A stretch of DNA of 64,000 bases, from contig NZ_LJPW01000078.1 in NCBI RefSeq assembly GCF_001400735.1, positions 60,994-124,993 of the forward strand, read 5' to 3'. A program made the position numbers and the translations under genes. A model generated the notes under the pieces. The model made no database searches. It saw only the letters and a list, made by a program, of their open reading frames with translations, and was not told the origin of the DNA. The DNA comes from Pseudomonas caricapapayae (lineage in GTDB: Bacteria; Pseudomonadota; Gammaproteobacteria; Pseudomonadales; Pseudomonadaceae). Below, in pieces: positions 10,012-17,559 of this stretch. The first letter of the stretch is position 1; each line of letters opens with the position of its first letter.

Positions 10012-10026
10012 TGAGAATTATTTCTG
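10012..10026. promoter_or_regulatory. Possible Fur-box-like sequence upstream of the TonB receptor
   Basis: TGAGAATTATTTCTG matches the left half of the Fur 7-1-7 pattern TGATAAT-N-ATTATCA at 6 of 7 positions, but the right half only at 3 of 7. It lies 44 bases upstream of the receptor start within an AT-rich promoter region that also has ATAAT-like repeats (9981-10000). A weak match, made plausible by the iron-receptor context. Confidence 0.3.
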
Positions 10027-10111
10027 TTTGTTGGCGGCGAGATGTAACAGTTGTGTCCGTGATCAGATAGCCAGTGCTTTCTATCCGGGGGAAGTGAAAG
10101 GAAGGCATCGT

Positions 10112-10146
10112 GAAGAGCCCATTACCTGAACGGAAATGGGCCCTTC
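10112..10146 (-). terminator. Imperfect hairpin after the Nramp-like gene
   Basis: GAAGAGCCCATT pairs with AATGGGCCCTTC around an 11-base loop, with one mismatch. It lies just past the stop of the Nramp-like gene on the minus strand. There is no long T run, so its strength is uncertain. Confidence 0.5.
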
Positions 10147-10150
10147 ATAA

Positions 10151-11452
10151 CTATGCGAGCAGTTCCGTCCCGAGTTGAAACGCCACCCACAAGGCCAGTC
10201 CGGTAGCGAAGGTCAGCGCGATGTTCTCGAACCAGTTGTTGCGGTATTCCTTGTTCAGCAGCGATTTCTGGTTGGACATGATCAGCAGCCCCAGCGAAAT
10301 GACCGGCAGCCCGACGATGTTCAACGCGTTGACGCCCAGTGTCAGGGTCACGAAGTCCGGCATGCCGGGCAGCGACCAGATCAGCGGGGTGACCAGAATG
10401 AACAGCATGAACCATTTGTGCATCGGGTCGTTGTGGAACATCTTGCCATAGCGTTCGCGACGCTTTGGGCGAATGTGCTGGAAAGCATCGGTGATCAGCA
10501 TCGGAAAGGCTGTGGTTTTTCCGGAAATACTGGCAAACAGCGTGGCGAACACACCGATGAAAAAGATGTACCAGCCCAGCGGGCCGAAGAATATCTCCAA
10601 TGCCTTGCCCAGATCGGCCAGGGTATTGACCTGAATGCCGTTGGGCCTAAGGATTTCGACGCCAACGACCCAGATGGCCAGATTGATGATAATGCCGACG
10701 ATCACGGCAAACAGCAGATCGTTACGCTGAATACGCTTGTGCTCGGGGCCGGTCCAGCCCTTTTCACGCATGACGTAAGGGTGGACGAAGTTGGCGATGG
10801 AGCCTGCCACGGCCCCGATCACCGAAACGGCCACCAGCAGCGCGCCGTGCACGCCTTCGTCGGGCGGAATGCTGAAACCGATAGTGCCCTTGATGATGCC
10901 GGTAACATCCGGGCCAGACATGATCGCCAGAGTCAGAAACGCCAGGGTCATGATTGCCAGCAGTATCTTCATGACGCCTTCGATCATCGCGTAGATATTG
11001 CGTCCCACCAGCAGCCACACCGCAATGACCACTGCGGCAGAGCAGAGCAGCGGTTGATTGATGTGCAGCAGCATGGCGAGCGCTTCGCCAGCACCCTTGA
11101 TCATGTAGGCGTTGATCAGATGACCCATCAACAACGCATAGCCGAGCATGAACCAGGCGAAGAGTGGATGCAGTTGCGCATAACCCTGCAGGATGGTCAT
11201 GCCCTGGTTGTTGCAGAGCTGGAAGCGGGCAATGATGTTGACAATCAGAAACCTGAGCAGCAGCGAAATCGCCAGTACCCACATCATCGCGTAGCCATAA
11301 CTGGCACCTGCCACGGACGATGTAATGAGGTCGCCCGCGCCCAGCCAGGACAATACGGCGATAATGCCGGGGCCCAGCAGTTTGGCGAGCTTTTTCAGAC
11401 GAGGTTCTGCTGCGGGCGCAGCGGCTTCTTTGAGGGACGGGGTATGAGGCAT
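10151..11452 (-). CDS. Divergent Nramp-like divalent metal transporter homologue
   Basis: A 433-residue membrane protein with about 11 hydrophobic segments and overall Nramp architecture, from LLGPGIIAVLSWLGAGD in segment 1 to a hydrophilic loop with KRRERYGKMF. In classical Mn/Fe Nramps segment 1 reads DPGN and segment 6 has MPH; here the equivalent places read GAGD (SWLGAGDLITSS) and AGSIANFVHPY, so the known metal-ligand Asp, Asn and Met are not present in their usual form. The protein is therefore a distant member, perhaps with another substrate. It sits alone, divergent from the carbon-nitrogen hydrolase gene and upstream of the TonB receptor on the same strand. Confidence 0.75.
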   Translation of the reverse strand: MPHTPSLKEAAAPAAEPRLKKLAKLLGPGIIAVLSWLGAGDLITSSVAGASYGYAMMWVLAISLLLRFLIVNIIARFQLCNNQGMTILQGYAQLHPLFAWFMLGYALLMGHLINAYMIKGAGEALAMLLHINQPLLCSAAVVIAVWLLVGRNIYAMIEGVMKILLAIMTLAFLTLAIMSGPDVTGIIKGTIGFSIPPDEGVHGALLVAVSVIGAVAGSIANFVHPYVMREKGWTGPEHKRIQRNDLLFAVIVGIIINLAIWVVGVEILRPNGIQVNTLADLGKALEIFFGPLGWYIFFIGVFATLFASISGKTTAFPMLITDAFQHIRPKRRERYGKMFHNDPMHKWFMLFILVTPLIWSLPGMPDFVTLTLGVNALNIVGLPVISLGLLIMSNQKSLLNKEYRNNWFENIALTFATGLALWVAFQLGTELLA

Positions 11453-11610
11453 GCGTTGAATCTCCGTTTTTATTGTAATGAGATGTCATTCACTGCCAAA
11501 TAAGATAAGACGTCGTACAACATTGGTGGTGAGTGAAAATGTAACTATGTGTGAACGGGGAGAGGTCAGCGAATACCAGCCTCGGTCTGTTTGTTTACTC
11601 TGGAGTGCTG

Positions 11611-12360
11611 ATGGACTTTCCAATACTTGCTGTTGCCCAGTTCTGCTCTGCAAAGGGAGATGTTCAGCGCAACCTCGCCGGACACCTTGCATTCATGCAG
11701 CGTGCGGCTGATCTGGGCGCGAATTACCTGCTGTTTCCAGAACTGTCCCTGACAGGCTACGAACCGAATCTGGCTCGCGAGCTGGCGTTGAGCCCGGACG
11801 ACGCACGCCTGCAACCGATCATGGCCCTGGCTGAGAAACTGCGATTGACGACTACCCTCGGTGTTCCGCTCAGACAGCCGGATGACAGTGTCCTGATCGG
11901 CGCACTGACCTTCACCGCTCGGGGTGATGTCATCCCTTATGCCAAGCAATATCTGCATCCTGGCGAGGACGCAGTATTCAGTGCCGGGCACAGAGACTGC
12001 CTTCTGGCACTCGATCAGCAGCGGATCGGTGTGTGCATCTGTGCCGATTTCACTCACCCCGAGCATGCGCGACGTATGGCTGAAAGCGGTGCCGGAGTGT
12101 ACGCCGCAAGCGTGCTGATTTCGCCAGCTGGCTATGAGCATGATGCCAGGCTGCTCGCGGGGCATGCCCGACGTCATACGTTACCGGTGCTGATGGCCAA
12201 CCACGGCGGACCCACGGGTGGCTGGCAATCGGCAGGGCGCAGCGGTCTATGGGACGAGGCGGGCCGGTGGGTTGGCGGGATGCAGGGCGCAGGCAACGGG
12301 CTGGTGGTGGCGACCCGCCGGCACAGTGGCTGGCAGGTCAGCGCGACCACGCTGAAATAA
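11611..12360 (+). CDS. Carbon-nitrogen hydrolase (nitrilase superfamily)
   Basis: A 249-residue amidohydrolase of the nitrilase superfamily, cleaving a C-N bond of an unknown amide. The catalytic Glu-Lys-Cys set is visible: E44 in LLFPELSLTGYEP, K112 in YAKQYLHPGED and C144 in GVCICADFTHPEHA. The start at 11611 follows TGGAG at a proper distance and places MDFPILAVAQF at the N-terminus, where the family begins; an in-frame start 60 bases upstream would only add unrelated residues. It converges with the MFS gene, leaving 6 bases between the stops. Confidence 0.85.
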   Translation: MDFPILAVAQFCSAKGDVQRNLAGHLAFMQRAADLGANYLLFPELSLTGYEPNLARELALSPDDARLQPIMALAEKLRLTTTLGVPLRQPDDSVLIGALTFTARGDVIPYAKQYLHPGEDAVFSAGHRDCLLALDQQRIGVCICADFTHPEHARRMAESGAGVYAASVLISPAGYEHDARLLAGHARRHTLPVLMANHGGPTGGWQSAGRSGLWDEAGRWVGGMQGAGNGLVVATRRHSGWQVSATTLK

Positions 12361-12366
12361 GCTGCT

Positions 12367-13620
12367 TCATGTACTTACGGCATGATCCTGTTTGAAATCA
12401 GGTTCATTCTGCGAACGCGATAGCGTCTCCGGAACCGCCAGCCACAATAGACAGAACGCCACCGCCGCCACGCCCGCAAGGGTGAGGAACGCAGCACTGT
12501 AGCCTGCTGCGTGTACCACAAAACCAGCCAGGCTGTTACTCAGCGCCGCGCCCAGCCCGAACAGGGTGGACAAGGCACCCAGGCTCACGTTGAAACGTCC
12601 GCTGCCTTGAGTGAGGTCCTTGACCATCAATGGAAACAGCGCACCGAACAGGCCTGCACCGATGCCATCGAGCATCTGCACCGCCACCAGCCAATACGGA
12701 TCATCGGACAGGGTATAAAGCACGCCCCGAATCGGCAGGATCAGAAAACCGGCCAGCAACAGCGGCTTGCGTCCCCACGCATCGGCTTTCATGCCTACCA
12801 GCAGTGCTGCCGGGACCATCACCAATTGGGCGGCGACGATACATGCCGAAGTCAGAGGCGTGGCCATCTGCATGTTGATTTGCGAGAGTTTCTGGCTGAC
12901 CAGAGGCAGCATGGCGGCATTGGCCAGATGGAACAGCGCGCAACAGATCCCGAACAGCAGCAACGGCTTGTTGCTCAACAGCGCGGAGAGCCCGGAAGGC
13001 TGGCTGCCCTGCGAAGCGTGATGGGCATCGAAGCCACGTGCGACGTCGTGATCAATGGCATCTGCAGACACGAAGCTGATTGCAACAACGCTCGCAAGGG
13101 CCATTGCGGCCATCAGATAGAACACTGCAATAGGGCCGAAGAGATAGGCGAAGCCGCCGGCCAGCAGGGCCGCGCAGGCGTTACCGGCATGATTGAATGT
13201 TTCGTTGCGCCCGGTACGGCGGGTAAACGCCTTAGGCCCGGTTATGCCCAGTGAAATCGCAGCAATGGCGGGTGCGAACACCGAGGCCGCAATGCTGCTC
13301 AATGCCTGAGTCAGGGCGACGATTGAGAAGGATGACGTGAAGGGCAGGATCAGGCAACTCAGCGTGACCAGCAAGGCCGCCACACCGATCATGGCGCGTT
13401 TGTAGGGCGTGCGATCGATCAGCGCGCCCGCTGGCGTTTGTGTCAGCAGCCCGGCAATACCGGCGATTGTCATGACTACACCAATGCTGGCCGGGTCCCA
13501 TTTATGCACGGCGAGCAGATAAATCGCCAGATAAGGCCCCAGCCCGTCACGCACATCGGCGAGGAAAAAATTCAGGCTATCCAGCGAAAGGGTGTTGCGG
13601 CGATCTGCATGACTGGCCAA
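12367..13620 (-). CDS. Major facilitator superfamily transporter
   Basis: A 417-residue inner-membrane transporter with about 12 hydrophobic segments in two halves joined by a hydrophilic loop (VSADAIDHDVARGFDAHHASQGSQPSG, near residues 187-213). The loop between segments 2 and 3 has the MFS motif in the form GALIDRTPYKRAM, with a counterpart GMKADAWGRKPLL in the second half. The N-terminus DSLNFFLADVRDGLGPYLAIYL is shared with a group of pseudomonad MFS proteins of unknown substrate. It stands alone on the minus strand, so context does not indicate its cargo. Confidence 0.85.
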   Translation of the reverse strand: MASHADRRNTLSLDSLNFFLADVRDGLGPYLAIYLLAVHKWDPASIGVVMTIAGIAGLLTQTPAGALIDRTPYKRAMIGVAALLVTLSCLILPFTSSFSIVALTQALSSIAASVFAPAIAAISLGITGPKAFTRRTGRNETFNHAGNACAALLAGGFAYLFGPIAVFYLMAAMALASVVAISFVSADAIDHDVARGFDAHHASQGSQPSGLSALLSNKPLLLFGICCALFHLANAAMLPLVSQKLSQINMQMATPLTSACIVAAQLVMVPAALLVGMKADAWGRKPLLLAGFLILPIRGVLYTLSDDPYWLVAVQMLDGIGAGLFGALFPLMVKDLTQGSGRFNVSLGALSTLFGLGAALSNSLAGFVVHAAGYSAAFLTLAGVAAVAFCLLWLAVPETLSRSQNEPDFKQDHAVST

Positions 13621-13726
13621 GAGCGGGATTCCCGTAATTCGTCAGACTCCAGGTAGCTGAGTCACGGCTAATACTGACCCAAGCCGTTTTGCAGAAGTTT
13701 CCGCACCGAACATGAAAATTGCAGGT

Positions 13727-13909
13727 TTACCCGCTCTTCTTTTGCAGGCTCTTCATGCGCTGTGCCGCTCGTTGCACAGCGGCCATCTTCTCCGGCCGCT
13801 TCATACGCTTCCATTTGCGAATGTCATCCTTGGTGCGGCCACAACTGACGCACAGGTCGCCACTGAGCTGGCAGACCGAAATGCACGGGTTTTCGATGTC
13901 CTTGGCCAT
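13727..13909 (-). CDS. DUF1289 family small cysteine-rich protein
   Basis: A 60-residue protein of the DUF1289 family, recognised by NPCISVCQLSGDLCVSCGRTKDDIRKW with four conserved cysteines that look like a small metal site, followed by a basic tail. The start at 13909 (MAKDIENPC) is chosen because family members begin a few residues before NPC; a longer in-frame start would overlap the upstream gene. It follows that gene by one base and is probably translated together with it. Function unknown. Confidence 0.85.
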   Translation of the reverse strand: MAKDIENPCISVCQLSGDLCVSCGRTKDDIRKWKRMKRPEKMAAVQRAAQRMKSLQKKSG

Positions 13910-13910
13910 A

Positions 13911-14282
13911 TCAACCTCGTCGGGCGTATTTGCGTTTGATACGTTGCTGCCAGTCGCCGCCGTTCTCCAGGCGGCATCGCTCTTCACAGTCGACATGCAC
14001 ATGGGCCGAGACGCTCGACACACTCACCTGCGCCTCTTCAAGCGCCGCTGCGGTCAACTCGATCATCCGCCCATCCAGCCCGCCCGCCAGCGCCGCATGC
14101 TTGTCGGCCAGCGTATCGAACACCCAGACCACCTGCAGGCTGGCCGGGAAGGCTGCGTAATCGACGTCGTGAGTCAGCCAGCAAAAACCGGGCATTTCAG
14201 ACTTCGCGGTTTCACAGGCTTGCGTCAGCGATGTAACAAGCTGACGCTCAGTGCGGGCCTGCTCGCGTTTGCTTGAGGGCAT
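13911..14282 (-). CDS. Conserved pseudomonad hypothetical protein (often labelled Fis family)
   Basis: A 123-residue cytosolic protein of a kind conserved in pseudomonads next to a DUF1289 gene. Recognisable stretches are CETAKSEMPGFCWLTHDVDY and LQVVWVFDTLADKHAA. Database entries sometimes call such proteins Fis-family regulators, but I see no Fis-like helix-turn-helix, so the name is not supported here. The start MPSSKREQ (14282) is preferred to an upstream in-frame ATG at 14357, because the extra 25 residues look unlike the family. Confidence 0.7.
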   Translation of the reverse strand: MPSSKREQARTERQLVTSLTQACETAKSEMPGFCWLTHDVDYAAFPASLQVVWVFDTLADKHAALAGGLDGRMIELTAAALEEAQVSVSSVSAHVHVDCEERCRLENGGDWQQRIKRKYARRG

Positions 14283-14283
14283 C

Positions 14284-14621
14284 TGGTGTGCTCGGGCAGT
14301 AAAGGGGATGGCTGCGCACGATACCTGAATTGTTGGCAGCTTCGCAGTACTGAGCAATCATGATTTTTTTGGATACCGCGATGACAGGTGACTTAACCAG
14401 TTCGCGCGCGGCAAGAAAAAAGATGTTTGTATTTAAACTTTTTTTGACGATTATTCTTTCATTATCTTCAGATAAAGATGATGGTTTTGGCGAGGATGCT
14501 AATGTGGTCTTGCAATTTATGAGTGAATGCTTGCGAGTCTGGCGCGATTAATAAGTGGTTTTCAAAAGTAAAAAGCTCAGTTGATATAGATTTTTCTCAG
14601 TTTTAGATAGGGGGTTGTACT
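14284..14621. other. AT-rich stretch without a recognisable gene
   Basis: Base composition drops sharply after about 14360, with runs such as CTTTTTTTGACG, compared with the GC-rich flanks. A 63-codon open frame at 14360-14551 has no recognisable family and no good ribosome site, so it is not called. The region looks like the left flank of a horizontally acquired, now decayed, type VI effector unit. Confidence 0.5.
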
Positions 14622-14893
14622 GTGGCGTTTGACACTTGTATGCAGATTGAGGGCATTCCAGGCGAATCTCTTGATGCGATATTTAAAGATTGGATCGAGA
14701 CAATATAAGGCGAGGCGCGTTTAGGCTCCATCCCGTTGGGCCGCGTGGTATAAGCCAAGGCTGTATCACTCTTAACTCTCAGATTGGATTCGATGAGCTT
14801 AAAAAATTTCTTCGCAGTCAACACGGCGAAATTCTTCCGGGGACGAATCTGAAGTACTACGGCGTAATAGATGTTTCTGCTTTTAGTGAATAG
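14622..14893 (+). pseudogene. Remnant of an Hcp-Tlde1 type VI secretion effector
   Basis: A GTG start with a GGGGG ribosome site opens 28 codons whose product (VAFDTCMQIEGIPGESLDAI...) is the start of an Hcp tube protein, stopping at TAA 14706-14708. In another frame, 14690-14893 encodes about 60 residues that match the end of the Tlde1/DUF2778 L,D-transpeptidase-like toxin domain: GAFRLHPVGPRGISQGCITL, with the catalytic His and Cys, then ILPGTNLKYYGVIDV. The parent was probably an Hcp with a C-terminal peptidoglycan-targeting toxin; a large internal deletion joined the two ends out of frame. The product should be inactive. The next gene is a likely immunity protein. Confidence 0.7.
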
Positions 14894-14906
14894 TGAAGAG
14901 ATCTAA

Positions 14907-15188
14907 ATGAAAAAAATAATGAAGCTCATCACGAAGGGTGCGCTAATTTTAGTATTGGCTGCGCTGCTAACTAAATGGCTTGTCGCGTTAGGCCTGATGG
15001 GCTGGCTGCTTCAAACTGAAACAGGCCTCGATATGTATGTTTCGGCTGCAAATGCCTTGGGCATAATCGGCGGAGAGGATGGAGAGTTCATGCTTCTTGC
15101 CATAATGGTATTGGTGATGCTGGTGCCAGCAACGTTTATTGTATGGGGTGCGGCTAAAACTCTCTGTAGATTCAGAGCAGTACGGTAA
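14907..15188 (+). CDS. Small membrane protein, probable Tlde1 immunity protein
   Basis: A 93-residue protein with two strongly hydrophobic segments (about residues 10-35, GALILVLAALLTKWLVALGLMGWLL, and 63-83, MLLAIMVLVMLVPATFIVWGA) joined by a mostly acidic loop. It starts 13 bases after the toxin remnant, in the place where the immunity gene of a Tlde1 toxin is normally found, and shares its low GC. Tlde1 acts in the periplasm, so an inner-membrane or periplasmic protein fits. The function is inferred from position and topology; I do not recognise the family with certainty. Confidence 0.6.
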   Translation: MKKIMKLITKGALILVLAALLTKWLVALGLMGWLLQTETGLDMYVSAANALGIIGGEDGEFMLLAIMVLVMLVPATFIVWGAAKTLCRFRAVR

Positions 15189-15310
15189 TAAACACAGAGC
15201 ATGAGAGCAGAAGGGTTGTCAGAGCCCCGCCTTGACTGGAGATATCTTGTAGGATGCCTTGCGGCCGCGAGGCGGGCGCCATTCCAAAAATAACAACAAG
15301 GAGACGCATC

Positions 15311-16402
15311 ATGGATTTCTCACCCCCAACCACCACCGCAGACCAGAGCCGTCGGAGCTTTTTGAAAAAGTCGTTGGCTGTTTCGGCAACGGTCGCGGCC
15401 ATTGGCTCTCTGCCGCGCCTGTCTATTGCCGAGCCGTTGACCCAGCGTTATCCCGACCCGCTGGTGGGTGTGCTGGATGACAGTTTTCTGGACATACGCA
15501 TCTTCAATGCCAGCGTTGAAAAGCTCGCCACTGGCATGCGCTGGGCCGAGGGGCCGGTATGGGTGGGGGATGGTCGCTATTTGTTGGTCAGTGATATCCC
15601 CAATAATCGCATCATGCGCTGGGACGAGGCATCGGGTGAGCTTTCTGTGTACCGTGAGCATTCGAACTTCTCCAATGGGCTGTGCCGCGATCGTCAGGGC
15701 AGGTTGCTTGTGTGTGAGGGGTCAAGCACCAGCAGCGAAGGCCGTCGTGTAACGCGTACCGAGTACAACGGACACATCACCGTGCTGGCCGACAGTTTCG
15801 ACGGCAAGCCTTTCAACTCCCCCAACGACATCGTCTGCAAGCGTGACGGTTCGATCTGGTTCACCGACCCGACTTTTCAAGCCAACAGCGACTATGAAGG
15901 CCGCAAGGTCAAGCAGGAGCAGCCGTTCGGGGTCTATCGAATTGATCCTGAGAACGGCAAGGTCAGTCGGGTCATCGATGACATGGCAGGTCCGAACGGC
16001 CTGTGTTTTTCGCCGGACGAGAAAACCCTGTACGTGGTCGAAGGGCGCGCTAAGCCCACTGGGCTCATCTGGGCGGTAGCGGTCAATGAGGACGGCTCGC
16101 TTGGGGAGCGTCGCAAGCACGTCGAAGGTCTGGAATACGCGGCTATCGACGGCATCAAATGCGACGAGAGCGGCAACCTTTGGTGTGGCTGGGGTGGCAA
16201 CGGCAACCCGAAGGCCGACCTGGAGAAACTCGACGGAGTGCGGATATTCAACCCGCAGGGTAAAGCCATCGGCCACATCAGCCTGCCCGAACGCTGCGCC
16301 AACATCTGCTTCGGCGGGCGAGAGGGCAATCGTTTATTCATGGCCAGCAGCCATTCGCTGTACTCAGTGTTTGTGAACGCGCGAGGTGCAACGTTTGCCT
16401 GA
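15311..16402 (+). CDS. TAT-exported SMP-30/gluconolactonase family protein
   Basis: A 363-residue six-bladed beta-propeller of the SMP-30/gluconolactonase/LRE family, a metal-dependent lactone hydrolase group. The N-terminus has a twin-arginine signal, SRRSFLKK followed by a hydrophobic stretch, so the folded enzyme is exported. Candidate metal ligands are the Glu in WAEGPVW, Asn in FNSPNDIV, Asn in [11 protein letters not shown] and Asp in [13 protein letters not shown]. The start at 15311 is chosen for AAGGAG upstream and because it puts the TAT motif near the N-terminus. It stands alone; the substrate lactone is unknown. Confidence 0.85.
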   Translation: MDFSPPTTTADQSRRSFLKKSLAVSATVAAIGSLPRLSIAEPLTQRYPDPLVGVLDDSFLDIRIFNASVEKLATGMRWAEGPVWVGDGRYLLVSDIPNNRIMRWDEASGELSVYREHSNFSNGLCRDRQGRLLVCEGSSTSSEGRRVTRTEYNGHITVLADSFDGKPFNSPNDIVCKRDGSIWFTDPTFQANSDYEGRKVKQEQPFGVYRIDPENGKVSRVIDDMAGPNGLCFSPDEKTLYVVEGRAKPTGLIWAVAVNEDGSLGERRKHVEGLEYAAIDGIKCDESGNLWCGWGGNGNPKADLEKLDGVRIFNPQGKAIGHISLPERCANICFGGREGNRLFMASSHSLYSVFVNARGATFA

Positions 16403-16511
16403 AGAGGCATCAGCCCAGCGGCGGCGCACCACATCACGCGCCGTCAATCGGGTCGAACCCCTGAGGACATGTCGGGTCTGTTCCTGTAATTACTTTCAGG
16501 GATGGTTATTT

Positions 16512-17348
16512 ATGTCGGCGCAACGCGGCCTTGTTCTACTTGCACGAGGCGGTTATGCCGCCCGTGGTGTTGTTTATCTGATTATCGGTCTGTTCGCTGT
16601 ATTGGCGGCGCAGGGTTCATCGCAGCCTGCCGACAGCCACAGCAGCCTTGAAGCCTTGTTGAGCCAGCCATTCGGCAGCGTTCTGGTGGGGGTGGTGATT
16701 GTCGGCCTGCTGGCGTTCGCTGCATGGCGTGTGCTGCAGGCTACGCGGGACGTCGATCATCATGGCCGGGAATTCAAAGGTCTGGTGATCCGAGGAGGCC
16801 TGTTGGTGGGCGGTTTTACTTACGGGGCATTGGCTTTTTTTGCGCTGGGGCTGCTGGTCAGTGGGCTCAAGAGCTCCGCAAGCTCATCGGGTGGCGGTCA
16901 GGCGAAGGACCTGTTGGCCACCATTCTGTCCTGGGATCACTCCAATCTGCTGGTCTACGTGGTGGCACTGGTGCCCCTCGGCCTGGGCATTGTGCACATC
17001 ATCAAGGGCTATAAGGCGTCGTTCGAGAAGTATTTCGAGGCCGATGAAGACGTCATGAGGTACGTGCGTCCGGTATCACGTTTCGGCCTGATCGCCCGCG
17101 GCGTGGCATTCATCGAAGTAGCGGTGTTGCTGGCCGTAAGCGGTTCCAGTTATCAGGCCATGCATCCGCCAGGCATGAAAGACGCGCTCAACGGTTTGCA
17201 GGACCTGCCTGCCGGTGGGCTGGTGCTGCTGATCGTGGCGCTGGGTCTGATTGCGTTTTCGGTGTACAGCTTCGCCGAGGCTGCCTGGCGGAAGATCAAC
17301 ATGGATGTGCCCGATGCACCGGAGGCCGTCGCACGTCATTTCCGCTGA
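16512..17348 (+). CDS. DUF1206 family membrane protein
   Basis: A 278-residue inner-membrane protein with six hydrophobic segments arranged as three copies of a two-helix DUF1206 unit; each copy begins with a related motif (LARGGYAARGVVYLIIGLFA, VIRGGLLVGGFTYGALAFFA, RFGLIARGVAFIEVAVLLAV). The start at 16512 (MSAQRGLVLLARGG) is the first Met before the first repeat. Its biochemical role is unknown. A strong terminator follows. Confidence 0.85.
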   Translation: MSAQRGLVLLARGGYAARGVVYLIIGLFAVLAAQGSSQPADSHSSLEALLSQPFGSVLVGVVIVGLLAFAAWRVLQATRDVDHHGREFKGLVIRGGLLVGGFTYGALAFFALGLLVSGLKSSASSSGGGQAKDLLATILSWDHSNLLVYVVALVPLGLGIVHIIKGYKASFEKYFEADEDVMRYVRPVSRFGLIARGVAFIEVAVLLAVSGSSYQAMHPPGMKDALNGLQDLPAGGLVLLIVALGLIAFSVYSFAEAAWRKINMDVPDAPEAVARHFR

Positions 17349-17367
17349 TTACCAGGCGCAGGTCTGA

Positions 17368-17405
17368 AGGACTGCATGACTCGTCAGGTCATGCAGTCCT
17401 TTTTT
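17368..17405 (+). terminator. Rho-independent terminator after the DUF1206 gene
   Basis: A perfect 13-base-pair stem, AGGACTGCATGAC / GTCATGCAGTCCT, with a 7-base loop, followed by TTTTTTATT. A textbook terminator 19 bases past the DUF1206 stop. Confidence 0.95.
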
Positions 17406-17443
17406 ATTGACCCCCGGCCGGTAAAGATAGTGTGAACACTGCC

Positions 17444-17470
17444 TCAAGTCGCCCACGACCCGGCCGACAT
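17444..17470 (+). promoter_or_regulatory. Sigma-28 (FliA)-type promoter for the first chemoreceptor
   Basis: TCAAG (17444-17448), a 14-base spacer and GCCGACAT (17463-17470), one mismatch from the flagellar consensus GCCGATAT/A. It lies about 90 bases before the chemoreceptor start and after a terminator, as expected for a FliA-dependent chemotaxis gene. Confidence 0.7.
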
Positions 17471-17559
17471 TCTCTTTTGAGCTCCGATCATTTTCCGGAC
17501 TGACGTGCTTTGCGCAGGCCCGGATCAGATACGACGCAATAAAAATAAAGAGGATAGCC

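Noticed and set aside
13911..14282. Fis-family DNA-binding regulator
   Set aside because: No helix-turn-helix of Fis type is visible; the label seems inherited from annotation.
14360..14551. 63-codon open frame in the AT-rich scar
   Set aside because: No recognisable family, poor start context, and it lies in decayed DNA; not enough to call a gene.
14690..14893. Tlde1-like fragment as a functional small gene with TTG start
   Set aside because: It lacks the N-terminal part of the toxin domain and any delivery domain, and its TTG lies inside the Hcp fragment; better explained as a remnant.
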